In this document: one piece after another, positions 36,032-43,490 of the stretch
Position numbering within the stretch: the stretch's first letter is position 1
How the letters are laid out: each line of letters starts with the position of its first letter
NCBI GenBank assembly: GCA_031292255.1
Contig: JARLHN010000029.1
Location: 1 to 64,000 of the forward strand
Reading direction: 5' to 3'
Length of the DNA: 64,000 bases
Source: Oryzomonas sp.
Lineage (GTDB): Bacteria; Desulfobacterota; Desulfuromonadia; Geobacterales; Pseudopelobacteraceae
Position numbers and translations under genes: made by a program
Notes under the pieces: model-generated
Told to the model about the DNA's origin: nothing
Seen by the model: only the letters and a program-made list of their open reading frames with translations
Database searches by the model: none

Positions 36032-36416
36032 CCCGCTCGCCCTGCGAGTGCTCACGCAGCTTCCTCTCGGCGATGATCCTGTCGAATTTTTCGCGCTGAT
36101 CCGGCCGCAACACCGATTTGATGCGATTCTGCCCCGCGGTGAGCAGGCCCTCGATCTGTGGATGTATACGGCTTCGCGCCTGCCGGATGTCATCATGGGT
36201 TTCATGTACGATGGCCCTCACCTGCACCTGCTGGCTATCGTTCAGGTCAAGCTTCTTGGTGAGCCGTTCCACGATGACGTCCTCCCGCATCCTGTGCCCG
36301 CCGCTGATAAATCGTTCAAGACGGGCCTTACAGATCATGTGGGTGACCAAGGTCCCGCCGGCAGCGCCGAGGAGGAAAACCAGCAGGATGCCTGCTATCG
36401 CCTTGAAGTTCTTCAT
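36021..36416 (-). CDS. Spy/CpxP/ZraP-like periplasmic sensor-chaperone, membrane-anchored
   Basis: A 131-residue protein with an uncleaved-looking N-terminal helix (residues 3-26, FKAIAGILLVFLLGAAGGTLVTHM) and an all-helical periplasmic part. Two LTxxQ-like motifs are seen: LTKKLDLNDSQQVQVRAI and LRPDQREKFDRI. Several His, Met and Cys residues could bind metal (HMICK, GGHRM, VHETHDD, HPQI). The start lies one base after the stop of the preceding gene, with GGGAGAA as ribosome-binding site. It is the last gene of an ECF sigma operon and resembles CnrX/ZraP metal sensors in length and topology. Confidence 0.75.
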   Translation of the reverse strand: MKNFKAIAGILLVFLLGAAGGTLVTHMICKARLERFISGGHRMREDVIVERLTKKLDLNDSQQVQVRAIVHETHDDIRQARSRIHPQIEGLLTAGQNRIKSVLRPDQREKFDRIIAERKLREHSQGERVNN

Positions 36417-36417
36417 A

Positions 36418-36723
36418 TCATTCTCCCGTCAGGACGTTCTGCGCGAGATAATCCTCCTGACCGGAACTGATGGCGGCAAACAGATCGTCGGAAGAGGGGA
36501 TTTTGTAGCTGGCGCTGTATACCGCGATAAGGACCACCAGAACGGCAAACACAGGCACCATGCGCCACAGCAGCGCATACCAGGGAACACCCTCCCTCCG
36601 GCGCTCCCGCAACCTGGCCATCAGCCTGGTTTCGAAATACTCCTCCTGCGCAGAGGTATCCATGCGCGCATTACGCGCCGCCGCAAAAAGCCGGTCCAAC
36701 CTTTCATCACCGTTGTCGCTCAT
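36418..36723 (-). CDS. Small single-pass membrane protein, candidate anti-sigma factor
   Basis: A 101-residue protein: about 48 charged cytoplasmic residues (MSDNGDERLDRLFAAARNAR..., FETRLMARLRERRREG), one membrane helix (WYALLWRMVPVFAVLVVLIAVYSA) and a short periplasmic tail. Its 5' end overlaps the sigma gene by 17 bases. This is the topology of CnrY-type anti-sigma factors, which hold an ECF sigma at the membrane with a short N-terminal segment. No zinc-binding HxxxCxxC motif is present. The role is inferred from position. Confidence 0.6.
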   Translation of the reverse strand: MSDNGDERLDRLFAAARNARMDTSAQEEYFETRLMARLRERRREGVPWYALLWRMVPVFAVLVVLIAVYSASYKIPSSDDLFAAISSGQEDYLAQNVLTGE

Positions 36724-37300
36724 CGCTCTCCTCCAGTACCCGCTTCAACACCTGTCGCGCCCGATGGGCCCGCACCTTCACGTTTGACTCGCTCCACCCC
36801 GTCAGAGACGCGATCTCCCGTACCGAGTACCCTTCCAACTCCAGCAGGGTAATGACGATCCGCTCTTCCTCCCTTAAGCGCGACAGCGCCCACTTCAGGA
36901 GTTCACGAGCCAAGCGCGCCTCATGGCGCGCCTCGGCGCCGAAGTCCCGCACCTCAAAAACATAGTCGTCGAAACCGCTTTGCCCCTTTTCGCGCCGCCG
37001 GCGTCGGAGGGCATCATGACTTGCACGTACGGCGATCCGCGTCAACCAGTGTTCAAAGGGGGCATCATGCCGGAATGCCGCCAGGTTTTCATATGCCTTG
37101 ATGAATACCTCCTGGCATATGTCTTCCACCTCGTCGCCGTCGCGGGCAAAACGTGAGGCAAGTCCGAAAATGCGTCGCTTATAGCGGGCCACGAGCAGGG
37201 CAAAAGCCCCCTCGTCACCCGCAAGCGTAGCGCTGATCAGGCTCTCGTCGGAAGACTGCTCTGGCATACTCGTCACGGTCGTTGAAGTATCCACATTCAT
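36707..37300 (-). CDS. ECF-type RNA polymerase sigma factor
   Basis: A 197-residue sigma-70 family protein with only regions 2 and 4. Region 2: FALLVARYKRRIFGLASRF..., DEVEDICQEVFIKAYENLAAF, FEHWLTRIAVRASHDALRRRRR. Region 4: LSRLREEERIVITLLELEGYSVREIASLTGWSESNVKVRAHRARQVLKR in pieces, the helix-turn-helix that reads the -35 box. It heads a three-gene minus-strand operon with the membrane protein and the Spy-like protein. Autoregulation is usual for such sigmas, but no promoter is identified. Confidence 0.92.
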   Translation of the reverse strand: MNVDTSTTVTSMPEQSSDESLISATLAGDEGAFALLVARYKRRIFGLASRFARDGDEVEDICQEVFIKAYENLAAFRHDAPFEHWLTRIAVRASHDALRRRRREKGQSGFDDYVFEVRDFGAEARHEARLARELLKWALSRLREEERIVITLLELEGYSVREIASLTGWSESNVKVRAHRARQVLKRVLEESDERQR

Positions 37301-37413
37301 TGCATTTGTGAGGCACGGGATTTGAGAGGCATCCTCTGCACGGTTTACCTTCCCAGTATCCCACTAGTTGAGACGGTAACGGCAGGTGAAAGGTTACACC
37401 ATGGGGCAGAAAT

Positions 37414-37593
37414 AAACCCGGATTTTCCATTAGGGCGCGAGATGCTGCCGAGGCATATTCCGGGTAGCTTGTCGGCCGGTTGACAAGGCAATAGCAGGGC
37501 TATTGATGAGGATACCGGGCGGCAAGATGCCGGAATATGTCAGGCAGGGCTCGTGCAGGAGCAAAGCTACCGCCTAATGGAATATCTGGGTTT
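37414..37593. repeat. Repeat F (180 bp, long imperfect palindrome)
   Basis: The left arm (37414-37434, AAACCCGGATTTTCCATTAGG) pairs with the right arm (37573-37593) at 19 of 21 positions. Further in, CATATTCCGG and CCGGAATATG pair, and near the centre TTGTC...GACAA and CAATAGC...GCTATTG form small hairpins. It lies between the sigma gene and the fabH terminator. A single copy is present in the window. Confidence 0.65.
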
Positions 37594-37597
37594 AAAC

Positions 37598-37621
37598 AAA
37601 GCCGCCAAGTGTGGCGGCTTT
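37598..37621 (-). terminator. Rho-independent terminator of the fabH-type gene
   Basis: AAAGCCGCC and GGCGGCTTT are perfect 9-bp arms around a 6-base loop, 46 bases beyond the fabH stop on the minus strand. On that strand the stem is followed by TGTTTAAACCC, a modest T-run. Confidence 0.65.
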
Positions 37622-37666
37622 GCTTGCAGCGATACGGATGTCGTAACGTGGACTGCACGGTTGGCA

Positions 37667-38647
37667 TCAAAATCTGATCAGCAGGCCACCCCAGGAAAGG
37701 CCGCCGCCAAAGCCCATGGTCAGGACCAGGCTGCCAGGCTTTATGGTGCCGTTGCGCAGGTTCTCGTCAAGCACCAGAGCCACCGAGGCAGCCGAGGTGT
37801 TGCCGCAGCGGTCCAGATTAAGCAGGAAACGATCCTTGGGATAGTCGAACTTCTTGGCAATGAAATCGATCATGCGTACGTTGGCCTGGTGCGGGATGAT
37901 GTAATCGAGGTCAGACGTCCGGATGCCGGCCTTCCTGCATATCTCCATGATAATCTCTGGAATCACGTCAATGGCGAAGACGTATACCTGCTTGCCGGCC
38001 ATCTTGAAGGTGTTCTCGCGGGCGGCGATGGTCTCGGCGGTGACCGGCTTGCGCGAACCGGAGGACGGCACCTGGATCAGCGGCCAACCGCTGCCGTCGC
38101 TGCGCATATAGGTACAGAGCACCCCTTTGTCTTCCTCGGTTGCCTTAAGGATCACCGCTCCGGCGCCATCGCCGAACAACGGGCAGGTGGATTTATCCTC
38201 GAAATCCAGGATCTTGGAGTAGGTGTCTGCGCCGATGGCCATCACCGTCTTGTATTTGCCGCACTTGATGAAATTGTCGGCCACCTCCAAGGCATAGACA
38301 AAACTGCTGCACACCGAGTTGACGTCAAAGGCAAAGGCATTGCGTGCGCCGATGTTGTGCTGGACGATGCAGGCTGTTGCCGGCAGGATCATGTCCGGCG
38401 TCGAGGTGCCCACCACGAGGCAGTCTATCTCGGAGGCGTCAATACCGGCCGCCTCCAGGGCCTGCTTCGCGGCAATGGTCGCGAGATCGGAGGTTGCCTG
38501 ATCCTCACGGGCAAACCTGCGCTCACGAATGCCGGTTCGTGAAAACACCCACTCGTCGGCGTTGTCCACCAGACCTTCGAAAAACTCGTTCTTAACCACC
38601 CGTTCCGGTGAATACGCCCCACTGCCGATGACCTGCGAATGAATCAT
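37667..38647 (-). CDS. fabH: 3-oxoacyl-ACP synthase III (KAS III)
   Basis: A 326-residue thiolase-fold enzyme that condenses an acyl-CoA with malonyl-ACP to begin fatty acid synthesis. The catalytic residues are present: C113 (DVNSVCSSFVYAL), His in IIPHQANVRM, and Asn in LDRCGNTSAASVALVL. WVFSRTGIRERRFA and GFGGGLSWGGLLIRF are also typical. ATG 38647 is chosen because MIHSQVIGSGAYSPE is the normal N-terminus; a longer frame to 38677 lacks support. It stands alone, away from other fab genes, so a secondary KAS III-like role cannot be excluded. Confidence 0.9.
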   Translation of the reverse strand: MIHSQVIGSGAYSPERVVKNEFFEGLVDNADEWVFSRTGIRERRFAREDQATSDLATIAAKQALEAAGIDASEIDCLVVGTSTPDMILPATACIVQHNIGARNAFAFDVNSVCSSFVYALEVADNFIKCGKYKTVMAIGADTYSKILDFEDKSTCPLFGDGAGAVILKATEEDKGVLCTYMRSDGSGWPLIQVPSSGSRKPVTAETIAARENTFKMAGKQVYVFAIDVIPEIIMEICRKAGIRTSDLDYIIPHQANVRMIDFIAKKFDYPKDRFLLNLDRCGNTSAASVALVLDENLRNGTIKPGSLVLTMGFGGGLSWGGLLIRF

Positions 38648-38713
38648 GATATCCCCGATACTGCACATGCCGTGCAAAAGTTCCCTGTTATAGTTACACT
38701 AAAGATTTTTTAA

Positions 38714-38742
38714 ATTTGACATAAAATAACGCTGTTTGTCAA
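38714..38742 (-). promoter_or_regulatory. Candidate sigma-70 promoter for the fabH-type gene
   Basis: On the minus strand TTGACA (38742-38737) is followed after exactly 17 bases by TCAAAT (38719-38714). The -35 is perfect and the -10 matches four of six positions. It lies about 67 bases upstream of the ATG at 38647. Confidence 0.4.
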
Positions 38743-38789
38743 CCGGAATGTTGTATAAACGACACAGCCAAAAGAGTAGACGCCCATCA

Positions 38790-39110
38790 TCATTCGTCCC
38801 GATGCCGCAGCACGTCGGCAACGGAAAAGGCCCAAACCAGGGCAAACGCCGCCAGAAGCCCCTTGCCGAAGCCGGATACCCCCGCCAGAGCCGCCATGAC
38901 CTTGCCGGGCGAGACCGTAACCGAGCCGGCGGCCACCCTGGAGGCGATCACCGGCCCGAGCCCCTTCAACAGCACGAACAGCGCCAAAAGCAGAAGCAGG
39001 TTGAGAATCAGGATGATGGCGATCCCCGCCACCTTGCGGCCGAGATAGAGCTGGCCCAGGCCGGGCAGGACAAGAGCCGAGAGCAGCAGCGCCGTGTGTT
39101 TCCGCGTCAC
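38790..39110 (-). CDS. Small polytopic membrane protein (TM2-like)
   Basis: A 106-residue protein with three probable helices. The N-terminal ALVLPGLGQLYLGRKVAGIAIILILNLLLLLAL (in two pieces) resembles the turn between helices in TM2-domain proteins (PGxGxxYxG). It ends with a charged tail (VLRHRDE). It starts at a GTG overlapping the stop of the inositol monophosphatase gene by four bases, so the two are cotranslated. Function unknown. Confidence 0.6.
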   Translation of the reverse strand: MTRKHTALLLSALVLPGLGQLYLGRKVAGIAIILILNLLLLLALFVLLKGLGPVIASRVAAGSVTVSPGKVMAALAGVSGFGKGLLAAFALVWAFSVADVLRHRDE

Positions 39111-39907
39111 GGAGCGCCTCCCGCGGCCGATGCTGCGAGCAGGGCCGTCATATCGCCGTGGATCAGGCCGTTGGTGGCCAGGATACGGTCATTGAACACG
39201 TCATAGGCGGAGCCGTCGAAGGTCGTCACCATCCCGCCCGCTTCACGGACCAGCAGGACCCCGGCGGCCACATCCCACGGCTTGAGTTTCAGCTCCCAGA
39301 AACCGTCCAGGCGGCCTGCGGCCACATAGGCCAGATCGAGGGCTGCGGCACCGGCCCGGCGGATGCCGCGAGCCGCTTTTTGAAAGGCGATGAAGTTGGC
39401 GAAGTTGTTGGCCGGGTCGGTGGCGCAGTCGTAGGGGAAACCGGTGCCCAGCAGGGTGTTCTTAAGGGGTGAGCGCGTGGAGACCCGCAGGCGGCGGCCA
39501 TTCATGAATGCCCCTCCCCCCTTGGTGGCCGTGAAGAGCTCGTCGGACAGGGGGTTATAGATCACACCCGCCGCCAGTTCCCCCTCCGCCTCCAGGCCGA
39601 TGGAGACGCAAAACCAGGGGAAACCGTGGGCGTAATTGGTCGTGCCGTCCAGCGGATCGATAATCCAGCGGAACAAGGGGTCGCCCGACGGGTACTCTCC
39701 CTCTTCCGCAATGATGGTGTGGCCGGGAAAGTCCGTCAGGAGTTGCTCCACGATCAGCCGTTCAGCCTCCCGGTCCACCTCGGTCACAAGGTTCTTGTCC
39801 CCCTTCAGGTCAATCTCCAAAAGCGATGCAAAACGGTGGCGCTGATAGTTTCCCGCCGCCAAAGCCGCTGTCACGGCACTATCGAGGTAATTTTGGTAAT
39901 CGTTCAT
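39107..39907 (-). CDS. suhB: Inositol monophosphatase family protein
   Basis: A 266-residue Mg2+-dependent phosphatase. The metal motifs are EEGEYPS (first Glu), WIIDPLDGTTNYAHGFP (DPLDGT) and the C-terminal LKPWDVAAGVLLVREAGG (WDxAAG). ATG 39907 has GGAGAGG upstream; a longer frame to 40132 would cross a hairpin and a divergent promoter region. Substrates in bacteria include inositol-1-phosphate, and SuhB also influences rRNA transcription in E. coli; which applies here is unknown. A GGCGGC...GCCGCC hairpin (about 39941-39960) lies in its leader. Confidence 0.9.
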   Translation of the reverse strand: MNDYQNYLDSAVTAALAAGNYQRHRFASLLEIDLKGDKNLVTEVDREAERLIVEQLLTDFPGHTIIAEEGEYPSGDPLFRWIIDPLDGTTNYAHGFPWFCVSIGLEAEGELAAGVIYNPLSDELFTATKGGGAFMNGRRLRVSTRSPLKNTLLGTGFPYDCATDPANNFANFIAFQKAARGIRRAGAAALDLAYVAAGRLDGFWELKLKPWDVAAGVLLVREAGGMVTTFDGSAYDVFNDRILATNGLIHGDMTALLAASAAGGAP

Positions 39908-40094
39908 CGCCGCGAACCTCTCCATAAAAGAAGGCGGCCGGATATGCCGCCTCTGCAAACGCTTATTTATACCAGACTTGAGGCTCCCTGACAAGCATCC
40001 GTCTTTCTGCTTTGACATTACAGCTACTTTAAGGCATATTCTAGCCCATTTATCGGTACACTCATCCTTGTGGGCACGATACGGAGCATTCAAC

Positions 40095-40421
40095 GTGGTA
40101 CTCTTTGCAAACATACTCCTGGCGCTGGCCAAGATCGTGGAACTGGGCAGCGGCCTGCTGACGATCTACAAGTATATTCTGCTGGCCAGCGTGATCATCT
40201 CGTGGGTGAATGCCGACCCGTATAACCCGATCGTCAACTTCATCTACCGCGTCACTGACCCTCTTCTGCGCAAGATCAGGCGCCACATGCCCGACACCGG
40301 CATGCTCGACCTTTCCCCCCTGGTGGCCTTTGCGCTGATCTACGTGTTTCAGATCGTCGTACTCGACACCGCCTACCAGTATCTCATGACAGCCAGTATG
40401 TCACTCAAATTGAGAGGTTGA
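40095..40421 (+). CDS. YggT-family membrane protein
   Basis: A 108-residue protein with YggT topology: LFANILLALAKIVELGSGLLTIYKYILLASVIISW (in pieces) then VNADPYNPIVNFIYRVTDPLLRKIRR and a second hydrophobic half (LSPLVAFALIYVFQIVVLDTAY). The NADPYNPIV...TDPLL signature is diagnostic. The GTG at 40095 is chosen because GGAG lies 8 bases before it; the extension to 39978 has no support. It is 6 bases from divIVA. Confidence 0.88.
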   Translation: MVLFANILLALAKIVELGSGLLTIYKYILLASVIISWVNADPYNPIVNFIYRVTDPLLRKIRRHMPDTGMLDLSPLVAFALIYVFQIVVLDTAYQYLMTASMSLKLRG

Positions 40422-40427
40422 CCAGCA

Positions 40428-40880
40428 ATGAAGATCACCCCGCTGGATATCCAGCAGCAGCAGTTCAAAGGCAAGATGCTGGGAGGCCTGGACCCCGAGG
40501 ATGTGGACGCTTTCCTGCAGTCCGTGGCCTCCGAAATGGAAAACCTGATCCGCGAAAACAACGAGCTGAAAGAACTACAGGCCCGCCATAACCGGGAGAT
40601 GGCCGAGATGTCCGAGAAGGAGAAAGATCTTCGCGAAACCATGCTGGCTGCCCAGCGGATCACCGAAGAGATGAAGGCCAATGCCCAGAAGGAGGCCTCG
40701 CTGGTCGTTTCCGAAGCCGAACTCAGGGCCGAACGGATCGTGATGGACGCCGAACGCCAGTTGGGCGAACTCAAGGCCCGCATCGAGGATGTCCGCCGCC
40801 AGAAGATTCAGTTCGAGATAAGCCTCAAAGCCCTTCTGGACAGTTACGCCCGCCAACTCTCCGGCGATGAGCACGCCTGA
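40428..40880 (+). CDS. DivIVA-domain protein
   Basis: A 150-residue coiled-coil protein. The N-terminal KITPLDIQQQQFKGKMLGGLDPEDVDAFLQSVASEME (in pieces) is the DivIVA lipid-binding crossed-loop region. Residues about 35-140 are heptad-rich (ENLIRENNELKELQ, EKEKDLRETMLAAQRI, EAELRAERIVMDAERQ). Members mark curved membranes and cell poles. It sits between yggT and a DUF167 gene, an arrangement shared with division clusters of many bacteria. The next gene starts 14 bases inside it. Confidence 0.9.
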   Translation: MKITPLDIQQQQFKGKMLGGLDPEDVDAFLQSVASEMENLIRENNELKELQARHNREMAEMSEKEKDLRETMLAAQRITEEMKANAQKEASLVVSEAELRAERIVMDAERQLGELKARIEDVRRQKIQFEISLKALLDSYARQLSGDEHA

Positions 40881-41187
40881 TTCTCCCCTCTGCACTGTTA
40901 CGGATGGGAGCATCATCCTTTCACTTCACATCCAGCCGCGGGCGTCGAAAAATGAGGTCTGCGGCATTCTGGACAATGCCCTGAAGATCCGCCTGACTTC
41001 GCCCCCGGTGGATGGTGCCGCCAACAAGCGCTGTCGCGAATTCCTGGCGGAATTGTTTGATGTACCCAGATCCGAGGTCAAAATCATCTCGGGTGAAACC
41101 TCCCGCCACAAGCGCGTCAGGATAAGCGGCAAAGATCCTGTCGAGCTCAGGCGGGTGCTGGAAGGGCTGATCCGGCAGCACCGCTGA
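40867..41187 (+). CDS. DUF167 / YggU family protein
   Basis: A 106-residue protein with the YggU signature: LHIQPRASKNEVCGI, LKIRLTSPPVDGAANKRCREFLAELF and VKIISGETSRHKRVRI. It starts 14 bases inside divIVA, implying translational coupling. The function of the family is not established. A 87-base gap separates it from the isomerase gene. Confidence 0.9.
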   Translation: MSTPDSPLCTVTDGSIILSLHIQPRASKNEVCGILDNALKIRLTSPPVDGAANKRCREFLAELFDVPRSEVKIISGETSRHKRVRISGKDPVELRRVLEGLIRQHR

Positions 41188-41274
41188 CCAACAACACGTG
41201 TCGGCCCTTTCGGATTGTGCCTGTTCCCCACCTATCTGTCAGATGGCTGAATTAACCACGAAAGGAAAAACAAC

Positions 41275-41751
41275 ATGGCACAGGCAAAAAACGGCGACAA
41301 GGTTCGCGTGCACTATACCGGCACGCTTGAGGACGGTTCCATATTCGACAGCTCGGAAACGGGCTCCGACGAATGCAGCGACGATTCGTGCGGTTGCGGC
41401 AGCCAGTCGGGCGGACCGCTGGAGTTCGTCATCGGCGAGGGCAGCCTGATCCCCAAATTCGAAACGGCAGTGGTCGGCCTTGAACCAGGCCAGAAGGTGC
41501 AGGTCCGGATCGCCTCCGAGGACGCCTATGGCCCCCGCGCCGAGGAGATGGTGGCCGTGATCGAACGCAGCGAGATTCCCGCCGATATCAACCCGGAGCC
41601 GGGCCAGCATATGGAGGTAATCCTTCAGGACGGTACGGCAATGCCGGTCATGGTAACCGAGGTGACCGACACCACCGTCACTCTCGACGCCAACCACCCG
41701 TTGGCCGGACGGGATCTGACCTTCGACATCACGCTGGTTGAGATACTCTAA
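41275..41751 (+). CDS. SlyD-like FKBP-type peptidyl-prolyl isomerase with a Cys-rich insert
   Basis: A 158-residue cytoplasmic isomerase/chaperone. VRVHYTGTLEDGSIFDSS and PLEFVIGEGSLIPKFETAVVGLEPGQ (in pieces) form the FKBP domain; the IF domain follows (EDAYGPRAEEMVAVIER, MVTEVTDTTVTLDANHPLAGRDLTFDI). Between DSS and PLEF, where homologues have a short loop, lies a 17-20 residue insert with three cysteines (SDECSDDSCGCGSQSG), perhaps a metal site. The C-terminal His-rich tail of E. coli SlyD is absent. Its stop TAA lies at a fragment of repeat A (TAATACCGATTTCA). Confidence 0.9.
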   Translation: MAQAKNGDKVRVHYTGTLEDGSIFDSSETGSDECSDDSCGCGSQSGGPLEFVIGEGSLIPKFETAVVGLEPGQKVQVRIASEDAYGPRAEEMVAVIERSEIPADINPEPGQHMEVILQDGTAMPVMVTEVTDTTVTLDANHPLAGRDLTFDITLVEIL

Positions 41752-41803
41752 TACCGATTTCAGAGGGGGCCTCCAAACCGCCCATCCCCATGACCGTCCA
41801 AAC

Positions 41804-41835
41804 ACAAGGGCCGTGGAATGCTCCGCGGCCCTTGT
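41804..41835. terminator. Likely bidirectional terminator between convergent genes
   Basis: ACAAGGGCCGTGG and its partner ending GGCCCTTGT form a 13-bp stem with one wobble around a 6-base loop, located between slyD-like (plus) and the zinc-ribbon gene (minus). The T-run is short on both sides. Confidence 0.5.
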
Positions 41836-41920
41836 CATGTTACCCTAGTTTTATAAGCATTTGAATTTCTTTGTGCCCTTTGCGTCTGTGCGGTTACTGA
41901 CTGCCGTTTGAGGATACACG

Positions 41921-43210
41921 TTACGGCTGTTTCCCCGTGGCCACCGTGGAGCCGGCCCGCGCCACGCCAAACAACATGCCCGATGACGGCGGGTTGGCCC
42001 ACACGATCACAAAGGGAATCGCTTTTCCCGGCTGCACCCCCAGATTGTCCAGCGAATCGCCGAACTGGTTGGCCATGGCCGCCTCTATCTTGTCCAACGG
42101 CATGGAGGCAAGCTGTTCCCTGGTCAGCGGATTTCCACAGAAGGCGTTCTTGCTCGCCAGCACCTGGCCGTTCGGACCGTAAATCATCCCCTTGACCTGG
42201 ATGGCGGCCCGCGGGCCCGCGAATTCGTTGACCGCCTCTCCGCTGATCACAACGAGTTCACCGGCGACACCGTTCTTGACAAAAGCGGCATTGACGCCAC
42301 GTATCGAAATCCGTCCGCTCTCCTTCGCCACCTTCTCAACACCGAGCATCGAGTAGCCGACATAACCCAAGACCACCACAACCGCCACGACAAGCGCGAT
42401 GACCAACCCGATGAAAAGCGGGCTCTGCTTACGGCGCGAGACGATGGAAAGCGGCGGCAGTTCTTCCTGTGGCGCGGGCTCCCCTTTCCCCTGCGCCTCC
42501 GCCAGCGGTGCAAAAAGCAATTCCCGGTCAGGCTTGAGTTCCTCAGGATTGAATTGCTGTACGACCACCGAGGTCAACTCGTCGCCGAAATCGATTTCCC
42601 CCAGGTTGAAGGGTTCATCGGCCTTGGCGTCGTCGTTGCCGCCGCCGGCGGCCCCGCTTCCACCCCGCCCCTTTTCGGCCGCTCCCATGGAGTCGGCAAA
42701 AGCCTCGACCGGAAAATCAAAGGTGATTGGACCGGCAGGTTCTTCGGGCGTCGAAGTGGCAACAGCATCGCCGAACAAGCTTTCATCGCCGAAATCGGCA
42801 GCAGCCGGCACAGTTGCGCTGCCTTTTTCCGGGGCTGCATCGCCAAAATCGAAATCGGAAAAGTCCAGCTCGCTTGTGGGCGCCGCGGCTTCCGCCTCGC
42901 CGTCTGCGGAATCCTTGGCGTCATCCGAAAAAGAAAAACCGGGTTCTTCCCTCCCCGGCGGGGCTGAGGGCAGCCCTTCCGCCAACGGAGCAAATGGGGA
43001 CCCGTCACCCGCACCCAAGGCGGCAGCAGGGCGGTCGGCCGGCTGTTCGAAGCCGATCACGTCATCGGTCGGCGGCTCTGTTTCCTGCTGTTGCTTGGTG
43101 ACGGTAAATACATGACGGCACTTGGCGCAACGAACCTTGACGCCCTTGGCCTTGATCTTCGTATCATCGAGCTTGAACTTCGTGAGGCACTGTTCACACT
43201 GGATAATCAT
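41921..43210 (-). CDS. MJ0042-type zinc-ribbon and DUF3426 membrane protein
   Basis: A 429-residue protein. The N-terminal zinc ribbon has C5, C8, C28 and C31 (MIIQCEQCLTKFKL...VRCAKCRHVF). A long acidic, Pro/Ala/Glu-rich linker (about residues 40-250) follows, then one membrane helix (LFIGLVIALVVAVVVVLGYV) and a C-terminal DUF3426 domain with GRISIRGVNAAFVKNGVAGELVVISGEAVNEF-like beta structure (in pieces). ATG 43210 has GGGGAGTCG upstream and starts the zinc ribbon; the upstream frame to 43297 is not supported. Function unknown; common in delta-type proteobacteria. Confidence 0.88.
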   Translation of the reverse strand: MIIQCEQCLTKFKLDDTKIKAKGVKVRCAKCRHVFTVTKQQQETEPPTDDVIGFEQPADRPAAALGAGDGSPFAPLAEGLPSAPPGREEPGFSFSDDAKDSADGEAEAAAPTSELDFSDFDFGDAAPEKGSATVPAAADFGDESLFGDAVATSTPEEPAGPITFDFPVEAFADSMGAAEKGRGGSGAAGGGNDDAKADEPFNLGEIDFGDELTSVVVQQFNPEELKPDRELLFAPLAEAQGKGEPAPQEELPPLSIVSRRKQSPLFIGLVIALVVAVVVVLGYVGYSMLGVEKVAKESGRISIRGVNAAFVKNGVAGELVVISGEAVNEFAGPRAAIQVKGMIYGPNGQVLASKNAFCGNPLTREQLASMPLDKIEAAMANQFGDSLDNLGVQPGKAIPFVIVWANPPSSGMLFGVARAGSTVATGKQP

Positions 43211-43490
43211 CTGCGACTCCCCGCTGATATGTGGTGGCACAGTACATAAATACTTGAACCTTCTATGGTCTATATCAAAAAGGGGTAACGGTGTCAAATT
43301 CTTAAAAAACAGTTACAAACTACGCCTGCCGTGGCAGCAGGGCTATAAGGAACCGGCGAAACGCCCGGAATGCAATCCGCCGACAGTTGCCTCAATCGAC
43401 GATTAACCACACAAAAGCTGTGGTTTTGGTTGAAAGTGGGTGGCTATACGTAGTATATGGTAAGGGTTTAAATCCTTAGTCTGGGCGGAG
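43211..43490. other. Divergent spacer between zinc-ribbon and OmpA genes
   Basis: No gene or repeat element is evident in these 280 bases. Both flanking genes point outward, so each promoter must be here, but I could not pick clear hexamers. Confidence 0.3.

Larger units (their letters stand above)
37301..37666. other. Spacer between ECF operon and fabH with repeat F
   Basis: No gene is visible. The spacer holds repeat F (37414-37593) and the fabH terminator hairpin (37598-37621). The first 110 bases, upstream of the sigma gene, should carry its promoter, but I see no clear hexamers. Confidence 0.4.

Noticed and set aside
36118-36852. A 244-codon plus-strand frame over the ECF operon
   Set aside because: It is antisense to three well-supported genes and is Ser/Arg/Thr-rich without structure.
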